Positions 24,384 through 35,799 of a stretch of 64,000 nucleotides of DNA are shown in pieces. The position numbers and the translations under genes are program-made. The stretch comes from Evernia prunastri. Taxonomy: Eukaryota; Ascomycota; Lecanoromycetes; Lecanorales; Parmeliaceae. Numbering within the stretch: the stretch's first letter is position 1; every line of letters begins with the position of its first letter. The stretch is taken from the NCBI GenBank assembly GCA_003184365.1, contig NKYR01000109.1, positions 1-64,000 on the forward strand, in the 5' to 3' direction. The notes below the pieces were generated by a model. That model was not told the origin of the DNA and did not search any database. It was given only the letters and a program-made list of their open reading frames with translations.

Positions 24384-25632
24384 CATGACTGTTTCCATTC
24401 GTTATGTCAAATTGGAAAAGCAAACGGGTTTGATAAGCGATGATATCTCACTTACAGTAGCGGACCAATCTTCCAGCACAGACTGTACAAGAAAGCTTCA
24501 TCGCCTCAAACTTGCACAACGACCGTTAATTGAATCACACTGACTTCTCATGCGACGACTGGCACGGCTGACAGACTCGAGGTTCGTGATGTATAGATGA
24601 ATCAGACCTTGAGAACAAGCTAGCCAACGGACCCTTGAGGTGTCATAAAGAAGTTCTTACCTACCAACAAACACTACGTCGAGGTCAAGTACGCCACCAA
24701 AATATCCAATACCTCAGCCATTCCACAGACAATGTACCTTCCGCATTCCCAGCTCACAAAGACCCATCTTCCCTTTCCCTCCCCTCGATCCCGACCCTTT
24801 GCACCCGTCGAGCTTCCTTCCATATGCAACCGAAGCTTTCATCTATCTTCGTCCACGATTCCCACACAAAGCTACCCAGCCGTTGATTTCCACCACTTGG
24901 GCGACGATGAAGCACACGCGTGGGATCTTCCTTGATGAGGGAGTAGACAGCTTGATGAGGGAGTAGACAGCACGTCTCCCCAGCTATCTGACGCAGTGTG
25001 CGAAGTGTCGGCAATAGGCCCCGAAGCCACCACTCGGATCTGAGATTCAATCAAGACCGTGGCATCTTCGACTAGCACCAGCGCGGGTGTTCTGTAGCCA
25101 GCAACAAAGACCGCAATAGCACGGGCGTGAAATCCGCTTGCACTTCTATAGAGCGCAACCCTTCGGGTTGTGAGACAGTGTCAGACAGGACTTGCATGCA
25201 GAGATGTGATCGAATGTGTTTGGTGGCCTCGTTCTGGATAATTTCAGTGTGTGCAGGGTGCTCTGGATCAGGTGGAGTGAGGTGGAGGTTCTCGGGTCGG
25301 TGGTTGATACGGAGTTGGGAGGGACATGATTAGATAAAACAAGCGGAAGGGGGAGGGGAGAGGGTGTAATTACGGAGTCACGAGGGATAGCTTTATTTCA
25401 TCTTCGCCTGTCATAGACGGCTGGCTGGACCTTTCTTGCATAGAGTAAGGGCTCTTTGGTATATCGGGGCTTGCATTCAAGCGTGTGATAAATGCTTCTG
25501 TACAATGGGTCTGGTTTTCGGAGCTCGTTTCGGACCTGCTTCGATATCAGAGGCAAAGGCGCCCCAGCCCGAGGTCTTTCTGATTATTTTACTACATTCC
25601 ACAACGAATACCCTTCCAAAAAGGCTACCTAA
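24384..25632. other. convergent intergenic region
   Basis: It lies between the 3' ends of the catalase-like gene and the ferroportin gene. Small open frames on both strands have no recognised features. A perfect 20-bp tandem repeat sits at 24931-24970. Confidence 0.4.
24931..24970. repeat. 20-bp perfect tandem repeat, two copies
   Basis: CTTGATGAGGGAGTAGACAG occurs twice head to tail. It lies in non-coding DNA. Two copies only, so no function is implied. Confidence 0.9.
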
Positions 25633-27364
25633 TCACCAACCCCCTCCCATCCCACCCTTCCGACCCCTCCCCACCAACCAAAAAGCATACAACCCCACCC
25701 CGCCCGCCACAACCCCCACACTCCCCAACGCAACCCACCCAAACTCCTCGTGCCGACTCCACACCGCCGTTGCCGCGAAATGCGCCAGGCCGAAGCCGGA
25801 CGCCAGCCCCGCATCCGTGCCGGCGAACGCGGCTCTCCGCTCGGGCCGAACGCGGCTCTGCGCCAGCTGCTGGGCGCACAGGGCGCTGGTGAAGCGGCCG
25901 AGGCGGGAGGCGGAGACGGAGATGATGAGAAGGAGGGTGAGGGGGGTGTGGGCGTTCCAGGCGGAGGAAGTTGAGGTGGTGGTGGGCCAGGAGGTTTCGA
26001 TGTGCCAGATTGCGGGGACGGAGGGGATGAGGGTGAGGAGGGTTAGGGTGATGGATAGGAGGCCGAGGTTGGAGACGCCGGTTGTTTGGGTCTGTTCGGA
26101 TGACGGGGCCACGTTGTTGCGTTTGCTGTGGTCGTCATGTAGCTCGAAAGTGGAGCGCGAGGGTGTTGTAGGTGTAGTTATTGTAGTTTCGTCATCCGGG
26201 AGAGGGGGGTAAGCGGTACGGTCGTTGCCAAGGACTCGGACAGCCCAGGGGAATACGAAGGTACTGCTCAGTTCAAATGCTGCGCTCAAGATTTCAGCCC
26301 ATGTAATGAGGGTCATGGAGAAGCCTGAGTTGACTAGGAAGACGATGAGGGTTGAGGAAAAGGATAGGACCGAGAAATGCAGACTTGATACTGCAAGCGA
26401 AGGCATCCAGACTTCGGTCGCGAAATATTGCCGTAAGCTGCGTCCATATTGGACGACCCAGCTCAAAATTGCTTTGGAAGCACTGAAAAGGGCGTCCAAG
26501 ATAAAGCCAGAGCCCTTTTTGGTTGTACGAAATGAGGTTGCCCTGAATTCAGACCCGTCAACGACCTTTTCCTCTTGCAGCTGCTCATTTGCCTGCCACA
26601 CCAATCTTGCAGTCCAGTATTCAAAAGGCCAAGTCAGGAAATTGAGACCGATCAGCAGAGAAGCTCCTTGCCGGGGCGAATTGGTGGCAGACATGAAGGC
26701 CGATATTGCGATTGGAGACCCAAGCTTGCAAATGAGGTCGATGCGGCTCATGACCGCGTTTAGACGGGATAGGTCATACTGCGGTTGCTGATTCTCTGTG
26801 ATGCCAGTAGAGACCATAGTTGGGACCCAGTCGCGTTCGATGGAGACAAGGTTAGCTAATCGGGACAATCTTTCCAAAATTCCCAGCGCTAGGATGAGGA
26901 GAAAGATTGAGTCTTTCCATTGGTGGAGCTTCAACGGTGGAGCATCGGTGGCCTCAACTGTGACGTCGGTCGACGCAGAAACTTCCCTTTGTGTATCTTT
27001 CGTAATAATAGCAGCCCAACAGACGCAGGCAATGATCACCACAAGTCGATTGACTGAGATAGTAGTCAACAGAGTCCGAAGTCGGGACGGCGCATGATCA
27101 ACCCAGCGACCCAGAGACGAAGCGAAGACAATGATGGCTAGACTCGTCATGATACCGCTGAATATGAGTTGTCACTAGAAGGTACAGAAAAGGCCAGGTG
27201 GTCAAGACTTACATCCACGAAGCTGCACTCAGACCTTCAGGGAAAGCAGAAGCGGTAAAAAGGACAGCGGCAAACTCATAGGATCTGGCATTCCATGTCG
27301 ACAGGAAATGGCAAAGGAACAAAGTGTATGTAGTCTTGTCTTGACTCAACCCCAGATGGAACAT
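25633..27364 (-). CDS. ferroportin-family (SLC40A) iron exporter
   Basis: Two exons, 27364-27213 and 27157-25633, joined over a 55-bp GTAAGT...CAG intron, giving 558 residues. Ferroportins move ferrous iron out of the cytosol. The N-terminal exon has FLCHFLSTWNARSYEFAAVLFTASAFP, then exon 2 opens with the diagnostic GRWVDHAPSRLRTLLTTISVN loop after TM2, ILERLSRLANLVSIERDWVPT, and YDLSRLNAVMSRIDLICKLGSPI, all matching the FPN1 domain. About ten hydrophobic segments are visible, with a long polar loop around residues 370-410 (Thr/Ser/Asp-rich). The length agrees with fungal members (about 500-560). Whether it sits in the plasma membrane or vacuole cannot be told. Nothing in the sequence suggests damage. 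Confidence 0.88.
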
Positions 27365-27906
27365 TGTCGTCCCGGCGCGAAACGGGTGCTAGGGGTTTGC
27401 GTCCGCGACTTTCCGTCTGCAGCTTGCTGAAAATTGGGAATTCTTATCCATGAAGAACGCCAAGTTTGACATTTACACCAAGGGTGTGAGTCGTGAAGCG
27501 CATGATGCATCTGCACTGCGGCCAGTTTGCAATTTGCATAAGTAATTTTTCTGATGTATTTTTAGAATAAGTGCTGAGATGTATGCCCGGGGGGGTGGGG
27601 GTTCGCGGTCTCAGCTTCTCAGCCCCCAAAAATTGTTAGTGCTTACGCAACCCTCAAGACGCCCCAAGCGAAAGAGCCCAATTGCTACATGGAAGGCATG
27701 AGAGCAACGGAAACTAACAATCTCTGACCAAGAGTTACACAATAGTACTCCGTCGGGATAAATACTTTCACCGAAAACGATCTTCCCAAGCTAGACTTCG
27801 AAAGGCAGTGATCCCAACAGGAAAGAGTTGACATATTATTATGCAAGACCTTCGCTTTCTAGTCTCCACTCACATTGTTCATTGCTGCAAGTTTGGGCCT
27901 CGAAGC

Positions 27907-29400
27907 CTAGATCGACTGCTGCTGGAGCTCCACCTCAAGATAGACATCACCATTGGCGCTCTGAGCTAATTGGACCATCATATCTTCCGCCGTCATCTCC
28001 ATCTTTCTTCTGCACACCGAATGTCCATTGCTGCCTTCAAAACCTGCAAATTCATGCCGCAAACAGAACTGCAAGATCGCTCGATCTTCTCATAAGAGTC
28101 TGATGTGTGCTGCTGGAGATCATAGCCGCGAGGAGCAGAGTACGATGCACGAAGCAAGTACGAGTCCGACGAGACCTAGGCCAGGCTATTTTGAAGTATG
28201 TCCAGGTGATATCATTCTGGCCGTAATTACTAGCGTCGAAGGCAGGTTGTGATCAATCAACTCGAATGGGGTCAGTCATGCGATGGCTAGATTGTCCATA
28301 AGGCCTTCGAGATCATCGGCGTACCAAAGAGCTTGCGCAATATCCGAAGAGCACACCGCGAGTTCCAAAAGATCTTGTGCCGAGTATCTTATACAGGCTA
28401 GGTCGATGCCTCTCACTGTGGCACTGAATGTGTCTTCAAACATCCGAAAAGTGGTAGACTTCTCACCCGCCTGACGTGGGAGGCAATGCCTGCGCCTTTT
28501 TCTCCTGCGGATGAAGTAAATTTGGATTGGAGATGGACATCTGATGTATCCCAAGCGAAGCTGTTTGACCAGGCCCCGACAATAGTCTGGATGAGAATAT
28601 CATTTTGAACAGAGGTGTCCAAAGTTTGAAAACCCCAGCAAAGCGCATACTCTGTTGCAACAGGCATAACGTTACCACCTATAGCGATAGTCGGGTTGAT
28701 GCAGTCATTGAACAAAAAGCAGCTGAATCCTACAATTGGCTTAGCAATGATACAGCTCTCATGACTCTTGCCTTTCTATGAGCCCGAGATTGTTCCACCG
28801 CAGGCAACAGGTCATCTGGAATTTGCTAGTCTCGGGCAGTAATGTGCACACTGTTGGGAAAACAGTAGGTACATCTGACACCACTACTTGTGTCCGTGAA
28901 AGGTATGGGGCCGTACTTCTTAAGGACCGCCGCCGTCACGTCGTTATAGGAACTGCAAAAGCCAAAGGTGGCGCATCGGTCAAATGTGCCGTTTTCAGTC
29001 GGGTAATTGATGTTGAGAGCCGAGCTTGCGGTTCCCGAGCAGAGAAGGCTATTGCAAAATGCGGCTCTAAGGGGTATTGACAGAGTAGATGCTATTTCCG
29101 ATCAGCTGTCATTACTGATCACGACTGACTGGAGAGGAAATATACTTGGATATCTGTTCTCCTAAAAATAGCGAAACTCCCTGTCAAGTTCCAAATTGAC
29201 ACTTGCGGGGAAGCCGGGTGCTTAAAGCCACTTGTGACATTGGAGACCAATGGGTAGCTTGGAATTTGCTGGGTGAAAGGGTCCACGGCCGAAGGAGCGA
29301 GGACGGCAAGGGCTCCCGCTGAGGCCAAGACTGCTTGCCCCTCCCAAGATGGACAGACAAGTTGCAGACATTCTTTGAGACGAAGCCAGAGCGAGTTGAA
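27907..29400 (-). pseudogene. decayed DUF3176-family membrane protein
   Basis: Read on the minus strand, pieces in different frames follow the order of a DUF3176 protein. From about 29390: NSLWLRLKECLQL then GQAVLASAGALAVLAPSAVDPFTQQI (family: a TM segment followed by DPFxQQ); at about 29010, NINYPTENGTFDRCATFGFCSS (family CPTGNCTWxxFTTLGVCSxC, first Cys replaced); at about 28640, TEYALCWGFQTLDTSVQNDIL; at about 28340, SSDIAQALWYADDLEGLMDNLA; at about 28180, ITWTYFKIAWP; and a C-terminal tail ending at 27907. At least four frame changes and several stops separate them, and the N-terminal membrane part is missing. Too many breaks for introns alone, so I call it a pseudogene. The function of the family is unknown. 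Confidence 0.65.
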
Positions 29401-30534
29401 TTAAGTTGTATAAGATATTACAGCCCTGAAATGTACCCTTTCAGGGTATGACTCGGATTTGGGGGTGTGAATGAGTAATTGATCGACGCTTACGTGCACC
29501 AATTAATTGAGTGTTTCTGTCCTTCTTGTTGTGTAAGCCCACTGTCGCGTGACGAAAATGGGTGTCACTCACAATAGTTCCGCACTCCATGTGTTTGTCG
29601 TGAAAATAAGGTAGGTGTTTCGTACTCAGCACACAACAAGGAGAATGAAATTCGGTTTGTATCAATCCTCCTTCAAGCCAAGGACGATACATAAAAATAG
29701 TTCAGGGGGCGGACACTTCTGCTACAGAATGAACAGGTAAGGCGTGGGCTGTTATATGCACTGTAGATTAAATCTACGACTTCCAAGCGATGGTGGAGAT
29801 GGCACGTGATCGGCGAAACTGTTCCGTGTGGGCGTGGGGTTCCGGCAACGGAAAATTGTTCTTACTCTACAATACAATCATACGGATAAGGGCCATAGCC
29901 ATGACTGTTCTATTTTCCGCGCAAGGCACATAGGCAATGGATATGCTCCGATCTATACGATAGTCCATGCACTTATCCCATCTCCTTCATTCAGCCTCAT
30001 GGTATTTGCTCTGGAATTGGGTCAATCACCAATACAACAAGTACTTCCGACGGGAAATGCTGCGGTCTGCATCAGGCTAGCAGGACTAGCTGCTGACCGC
30101 AGCGGCGAGACGCTAATGTCGTGGCAGAATCATCTTCCCAACCTGCACCTTCTCTCGTTGTAATTTGATTCTGTCCGACGCTGTCATACCAAGTCTCAGG
30201 AACCTGCTCCCATGCGCGCTATGGGGTCCCAAGCCGCCGATGGCCAAGCGGTGACTAAGATTCAACTCTCAGCCTGATCCGTGACTAGGCTACCGTTCCA
30301 TTGCCCCACGGATTCGCTCGTGTGCATTCCACGTCTTTATCCTCTAAATTCGCCTTTGCTTCCCCTTGCGGCGCTCATGAAATGGGCTGCCTTGTATCGA
30401 TGATTGATATACAGTGCTGACGAGTATCAAGTTCTATTGTTATCTGTCCAATCCTTGACGCAGAGCCTATCCGTACACTCTTCCCTTATCACTCCTTACT
30501 AAAGCTCTTGCTGTTTCGTGGACCTAAAACAAAC
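29401..30534. other. intergenic region upstream of the NLR gene
   Basis: No gene supported. At 29436-29475 there are two motifs resembling the repeated GGGTATGAxTCGG unit of the MITE at 23.3 kb. At about 30233-30280 a tRNA-Leu-like start (good A-box TGGCCAAGCGG) lacks a B-box and a matching 3' stem. The last 100 bases are the putative NLR promoter. Confidence 0.35.
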
Positions 30535-33500
30535 ATGGCATCGCCTATACAGACATCAGAAGCTTGGATCATAGCTCGGGACCGATACGTCCGAGACCTC
30601 AATGAGGAAGAGCAGCAGAAATACTTTAACGCGTCGCCAGAGTCTCTCTTGGGCAATGCCAGTGCCGCAGAGAAATCTCACAGCACCGAAAGCACTACTC
30701 GCAACGTGATGGAAAAGCTTCAGCCTTTTGTGACCGCGATTGAACAGTACGGCGAGGCGGTTGATGTTTATTCGAGTACTTAATTTTTAGCTCTCGGGCC
30801 AATTTGGGGTAGCATCAAGGTCCTATTGCATGTAAGTTCCCCGTGTGATCTAACCCAGGTACGCCATGCTGAACCTACTGATTTTTGTTAGATCGCAAGT
30901 GAATTTGGCAAATACTTCACCAAGCTTGTTGATATGTTCGCGAGGATTGGCGATGTCTTACCACGCTTCAGGACCTACGAACGACTGTTCTCGAATCATG
31001 ATCGTCTGATCGAAGCACTCTCGGTAGTCTACTTGGACATAATCAAATTTTGCTCAGATGCAAAAGCTGTGTTCAGACGTGGACAGCGCTCGTCTAGTAG
31101 GTCACCATGAGCTCTCCATCTCTCATTGACCCTCAACCAAGCACGATAGAAGTAACTACCCCTCGAACCTGGCTTTCACCTAGACATGCACCCTTGTGTC
31201 TGCGAATTTAGATTATGGTTTGGCGTTCAAAGAAAGTCTTGCGCAAGTAGCTCGTGGACTATGCTATTGACTCTTGATGTGTAGAAGCAACGTTGAAGAT
31301 GACATTAAAGCTCCTTTGGAAGCCTTTCGACGTGCAATTTGGCCAGCAACTCGGCGCTTTTCGTCAGCATCAGAAGAATGTCGAAAAGGAGGCTGGTCTG
31401 GCAAATATGATCGAGGCTGCTGAGACAAGAGCCCTGGTGCTTGCAGACCAAAAACAGCTTGAGAAACAACGGCAAGGTCAGTGCAGGTATGCCGAAAGTT
31501 CGGATACAGCACGCTAAAACTTCAATAGAGGATGGTCGGCTTGAGATTCTTGCCATGCTCCATGCTGTCGAATACGAAGCTAAACATAGAAAGCTCCAGA
31601 ATCTGCGTCACCCCGGAACGGGCGAGTGACTCTTCCGACAGGCTGTATACGTCGACTGGAAGACCCTTGACCATTCCGCCTTGCTATGCTGCCGCGGGAT
31701 ACGTAAGTACCATCATCTCTTCCATCAAGTGGCCATGCTTACTCCTGTCCTAGCCGGGAGTGGTAAAAGCATTCTTGCGTGCGTAGATTGACAAAGTGGC
31801 CCTCTTTTAGACGCTCTAACTTCGAGGATTAGTTCCAATGTAGTCGACAACTTAATGGGCGCCGTTCCAGCTCCAGCCTTTCCAGCCGCAGACGTCATTT
31901 ATTATTACTGTGATTACGCAGATCAGAGGACTCTCCAGCTAGATCGTATCCTAGGGAGCCTCCTGAAGCAGCTGTTGCTCAAACACCAAATTCCGGAGCA
32001 CCTCGAGTCGCAACTTCGACGTATCTACTCTGGGGGAACTCGATCGCCGAACGAGAGCTTATTAAGCAACGTTTTTTTCTCAATGATTGCGTTGTGCTCT
32101 AGCATCTTTATCGTTTTTGACGGAGCTGGTGAGTGCGAGAAGAGTGTTTGGCAAAGAACTCTGAAGTTGTTCGACCAGCTAGCGACCATCAAAAACTGCA
32201 ACGTCAAGATATTCTTGACTTGTGTGGAAGAGGGTCCTGTCGCGCACCGTCTTCAGAAGGCTCCCTGTATCCAGCTATCTCCCGCAACTACCGCTGAAGA
32301 CATCACGGTCTTTGTTACATCATCAGTCAGATCCCGAATCGAGGATGGGGATTTGAGGATTCATGACCCTAAGCTAGAACAGGACATCGTCTCCGAGCTG
32401 ACTGCCCGGGAAAATGGAATGTAAGTCGCCATTCTAGTTGTCATAGCTCATACTGACAAGAAGAAAGGTTCCTTTGGGTGTTCTTCCAGCTACATGATCT
32501 CTGTGACTCGTCTTCCGACGCCATGATTCGTGAGACATTGAATAATCTGCCGGAAGGTCTCGGGAGCACTTATCGGAGAATCTTACTCAAGATCAGCGAA
32601 AGCTCCTCAAGAGCCAAACTCGCTCAGAAAGTCTTCGAATGGGCTACTGTGGCAAAGCGTCCTCTCCGTGTTGAGGAGCTCAGGGAAGCCGTTGCATTCG
32701 ATTCAGATGACAAAAGCTGGGACGGTAACAAGGTTCCATATGAGGAATCTATGTTTGAGTCTTGCAGGGGCTTGATCGTTCAAGACGAAGACGACAACAC
32801 GGCACATTTTGCTCATCACACAGTCCAACAATATCTTACTGGCGGACTGACAACCAAAGTAGATCCCGACTTCGAAGTATCGGTTGCGAACGCAAATGTA
32901 CTCGCAGGACAGACGTGTGTTGCGTATCTATCGTTTTCCGATTTTGAAAGCCAGATCACGTTGCCCGCCACTACGGCAGGACTTGAACAAAGAGGTCTAC
33001 TAGAATCAGGTGGACCTTTGTGGATTCCTAGTGTTCTCGGTATCAGAAGACCAATGTTCGATATCCCTTACAGACTGCTACGAGGAGAACCGACTGTCCG
33101 ACCGTTGGACTCTGAATACTTGAGACATTTAACACCAAAGCCTAAAAGAAGATAAGTCCCTCCACAGGTCTCAAAGTCAAGTATCGACTACTTTGCTACG
33201 CCGTGGATTGTTGGGAGCCGCACACGAGGTCGTACCAATCATCAGATTCCGTTTTTGGTCGCCGCCTCGAGAGCTTGGCAAAGCATAAAATTCTCCCTTT
33301 CGATTTTCGACCATGGGGCAACAATCAACACTTTGGTCCGTATGGCTGTGTATGATGTCCAAGTCCAGATACGCTGAGTCTCGTCGCTAAAGATCTGCCA
33401 CATATATCCATGATCCATTACGCGGCGCAAGTTGGTAATCTCACCCTCTTGACATCTCATTATTCCACCAAAGTCAAGCTCGACGACTACCTTCACCACG

Positions 33501-34738
33501 AGAGGTACCACCAAGAGACGTTGTTGATTGCTTGTCGTCACAACCAAGTTGAAGTAGTTAAGTATCTCGTAAAGCAAGCAGGATACGACATTTCTGATGG
33601 AAGAGCTGTGAAAGCTGCAGTTACGGCAGGCCACGCAGATGTGCTACAACATCTACTTAGCCTCGATCAGTACCTGATCGAGCAGCATGGCAAAGATCTG
33701 TTACTGTCTGCTTCTGAAAAGGGTTACGGGGGTGTTGTTGGGGTGTTAGTTGATGCTGGAGCAAACATCGACTCCTATGATGAGGGTACAGGGCGAACCA
33801 TGATCGAAACAGCGGCCATGAACGGGTACTCTGCTGTAATACGGGCCATTACTCAGAGACAAGTCCGCCGATATGTAGATACTAATTCCGACAAGGCTGC
33901 ACTTCGTCTTGCTGCTGAAAACGGCCACCTTACGGCAGTCCGAGTCTTGCTTGAGGCTGGTTTCCCAGCAGACAGAACCGATTTTGAAGGGCGAACTGCT
34001 CTACACGCAGCAGCAGAATCAGGGAATACTGCCATTGCTGAAGTTCTAATCGAGTACGGTGCTGATCCCGCTCTCCTCCACTACGACTGGAATTCATTCC
34101 ATATAGCAGCGAGATTTGGTCATGTCGAGGTCCTTAAATTACTCAAGCACCATGTCAGTTCAGTTGATTTTCCATCACCCGGCGATTATGGGACCGCTGT
34201 TCATCTAGCAGCAACCGAAGGTCATGACAAGGTGATACTCTGGCTAGTGGAGAATGGAGCCGACCCAAATGCAACTGATCGTTTTGGCTTCAAACCTCTT
34301 GATTGCGCTGTGCAGAGGGGAAATGAGACTACAGTACGTATGTTGCTAGAGCTCGGGGTATCCGTGCTCGACTTGCGGCATTACGATTTGGTGGACGACT
34401 TAGCATATCCAGATGGCCGATCATATGTAATTGGGAGGGGCAACAGTTCCCTCTTGCTGCTGCTCCTGCAACAACTGCGAAGCGAATGCGACATTTCTTC
34501 TAAGCAAAAGGTCAAATGGATTATCTCAAGTCAGCAAGCGATTAAACGGACTGGTTCACTTTTCCCTGCCGGTCGTAGCGATCAGATTGTTGTACTCATA
34601 GAGATGCTGAAGGAGGATTTGAAGCTGTTTGTGGAAGAAGAGTGCGATGCAAGTGCTAAGGAAACAAGTACCAATTCAATCCTGTCTCGTACGAGCGCCC
34701 GAGGGGAAAACCCTTATTGGACGACCAAGCCACCTTGA
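30535..34738 (+). pseudogene. NLR-type receptor: DUF7708 - NACHT - ankyrin repeats, with stops and a frameshift
   Basis: Proposed exons: 30535-30831, 30892-31096, 31285-31476, 31529-31702, 31754-31778, 31833-32420 and 32468-34738; introns are 47-60 bp except one of 188 bp, all GT-AG and phase-compatible. The N-terminus is a DUF7708 domain (IWGSIKVLLHIASEFGKYF, KLVDMFARIGDVLPRF, KLLWKPFDVQFG). The NACHT ATPase follows with Walker A GIPGSGKSIL built across two short introns, Walker B-like IFIVFDGAGE, and FLWVFFQL. A winged-helix region (KRPLRVEELREAV) and at least seven ankyrin units (e.g. GRTALHAAAESGNTAIAEVLIEYGADP) complete it. Damage: TAA at 30781-30783, TGA at 31627-31629 where family members have Trp, TGA at 33353-33355, and a frameshift near 33140-33165. 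Domain order is otherwise intact. Such proteins act in heterokaryon incompatibility or antiviral/antibacterial sensing. Confidence 0.8.
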
Positions 34739-35799
34739 GAGTCACGAATGATAGATCTCTTCTCACATCCATTTCAGAACGGATCCAGCCTCATTTTGTG
34801 AACTCTTGGGCGGCTACAGATATCCTTGTAACTAGTCGGGTCCGATATTCTTTGTGGTGAAGACTACGAGTGATTCGAATACACTTTTGCTAATCCCTAA
34901 AGGAACCCTGTCCTACGATGAGCACCCTAGCCTCTCATTTTGGCCAATTTACGGACTTCAACACATCTTCACGGAATTGCAACGCGGCATGTCATTGAAA
35001 AGCCTTCACCCACGGTCAATAGCAACTAAGAAGACGAAAGTGTTGACCAATCTGACGATGTCCAATTTTTGAGTGATAGCATAGCGATATCTTCGGTCAT
35101 ATCACGCATTGGCCAATACTCCTTGGTGTACTGAGCCCGCACTGAGAAACCAGAATACAGACATAAGTGTTGATCAACTAGAGAAAGAAGCCAGTCTTGA
35201 TATCTCCTTAGCCTCGCAGTGAACTGTTGGGCGGACAGCAGGAACAATGATTAATCTTTGACAAACGGAGCAGAACAAAGCATCAATCTTATCACTTTTG
35301 CCTCACAGCCTGTGGCGAAGCTTTGTCACGGCTTCTTTACTTGGAGATTCGATACGCTCTACAGCACTCTTCGCAGATCATGACTAGATAAGTATGGCAC
35401 GTCACACTGAGGGAGAGTATGAGCTTGATGGAACAACAAAACGTTTCTATCAGGATGATTCTGTGGAAGTCTTTGTCCCTTTTACCCCGGCCTTTTATCA
35501 GGATTTCTTCCTTTTTGATCTATTCCAATTATTTTCCACAGCATTTTCTCCGGGATAAGTCCCTCGTTCTCTTTCTAAGCTTTAAGATCTTCCGTATTCT
35601 TTGGGGAAGAGACGGCGTGAGGTAAGACCCAGTCTTGCAAGAATGTGCAAGCGAATGAGACACGAAGTGAAACCTGTTCCCAAAATTCTAACGCCTCTTT
35701 GCAGCTCCATCATATTCTCATTACTAGTAAATGCAATCCATAATGTATTCGCGCCTTCGTTCCCGCCCATGCTCGATAGCCTCGCCCTTCCTCTAAAAC
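34739..35799. other. convergent intergenic region
   Basis: It lies between the 3' ends of the NLR pseudogene and the disordered-protein gene. No open frame with features was found; composition is ordinary. Confidence 0.4.

Noticed and set aside
25436..26791. Long plus-strand frames opposite ferroportin
   Set aside because: Shadows of the ferroportin gene, whose motifs are clear on the minus strand.
30233..30320. Possible tRNA-Leu (A-box TGGCCAAGCGG)
   Set aside because: No B-box GGTTCGA and no 3' acceptor strand complementary to the 5' end; at most a degraded fragment.
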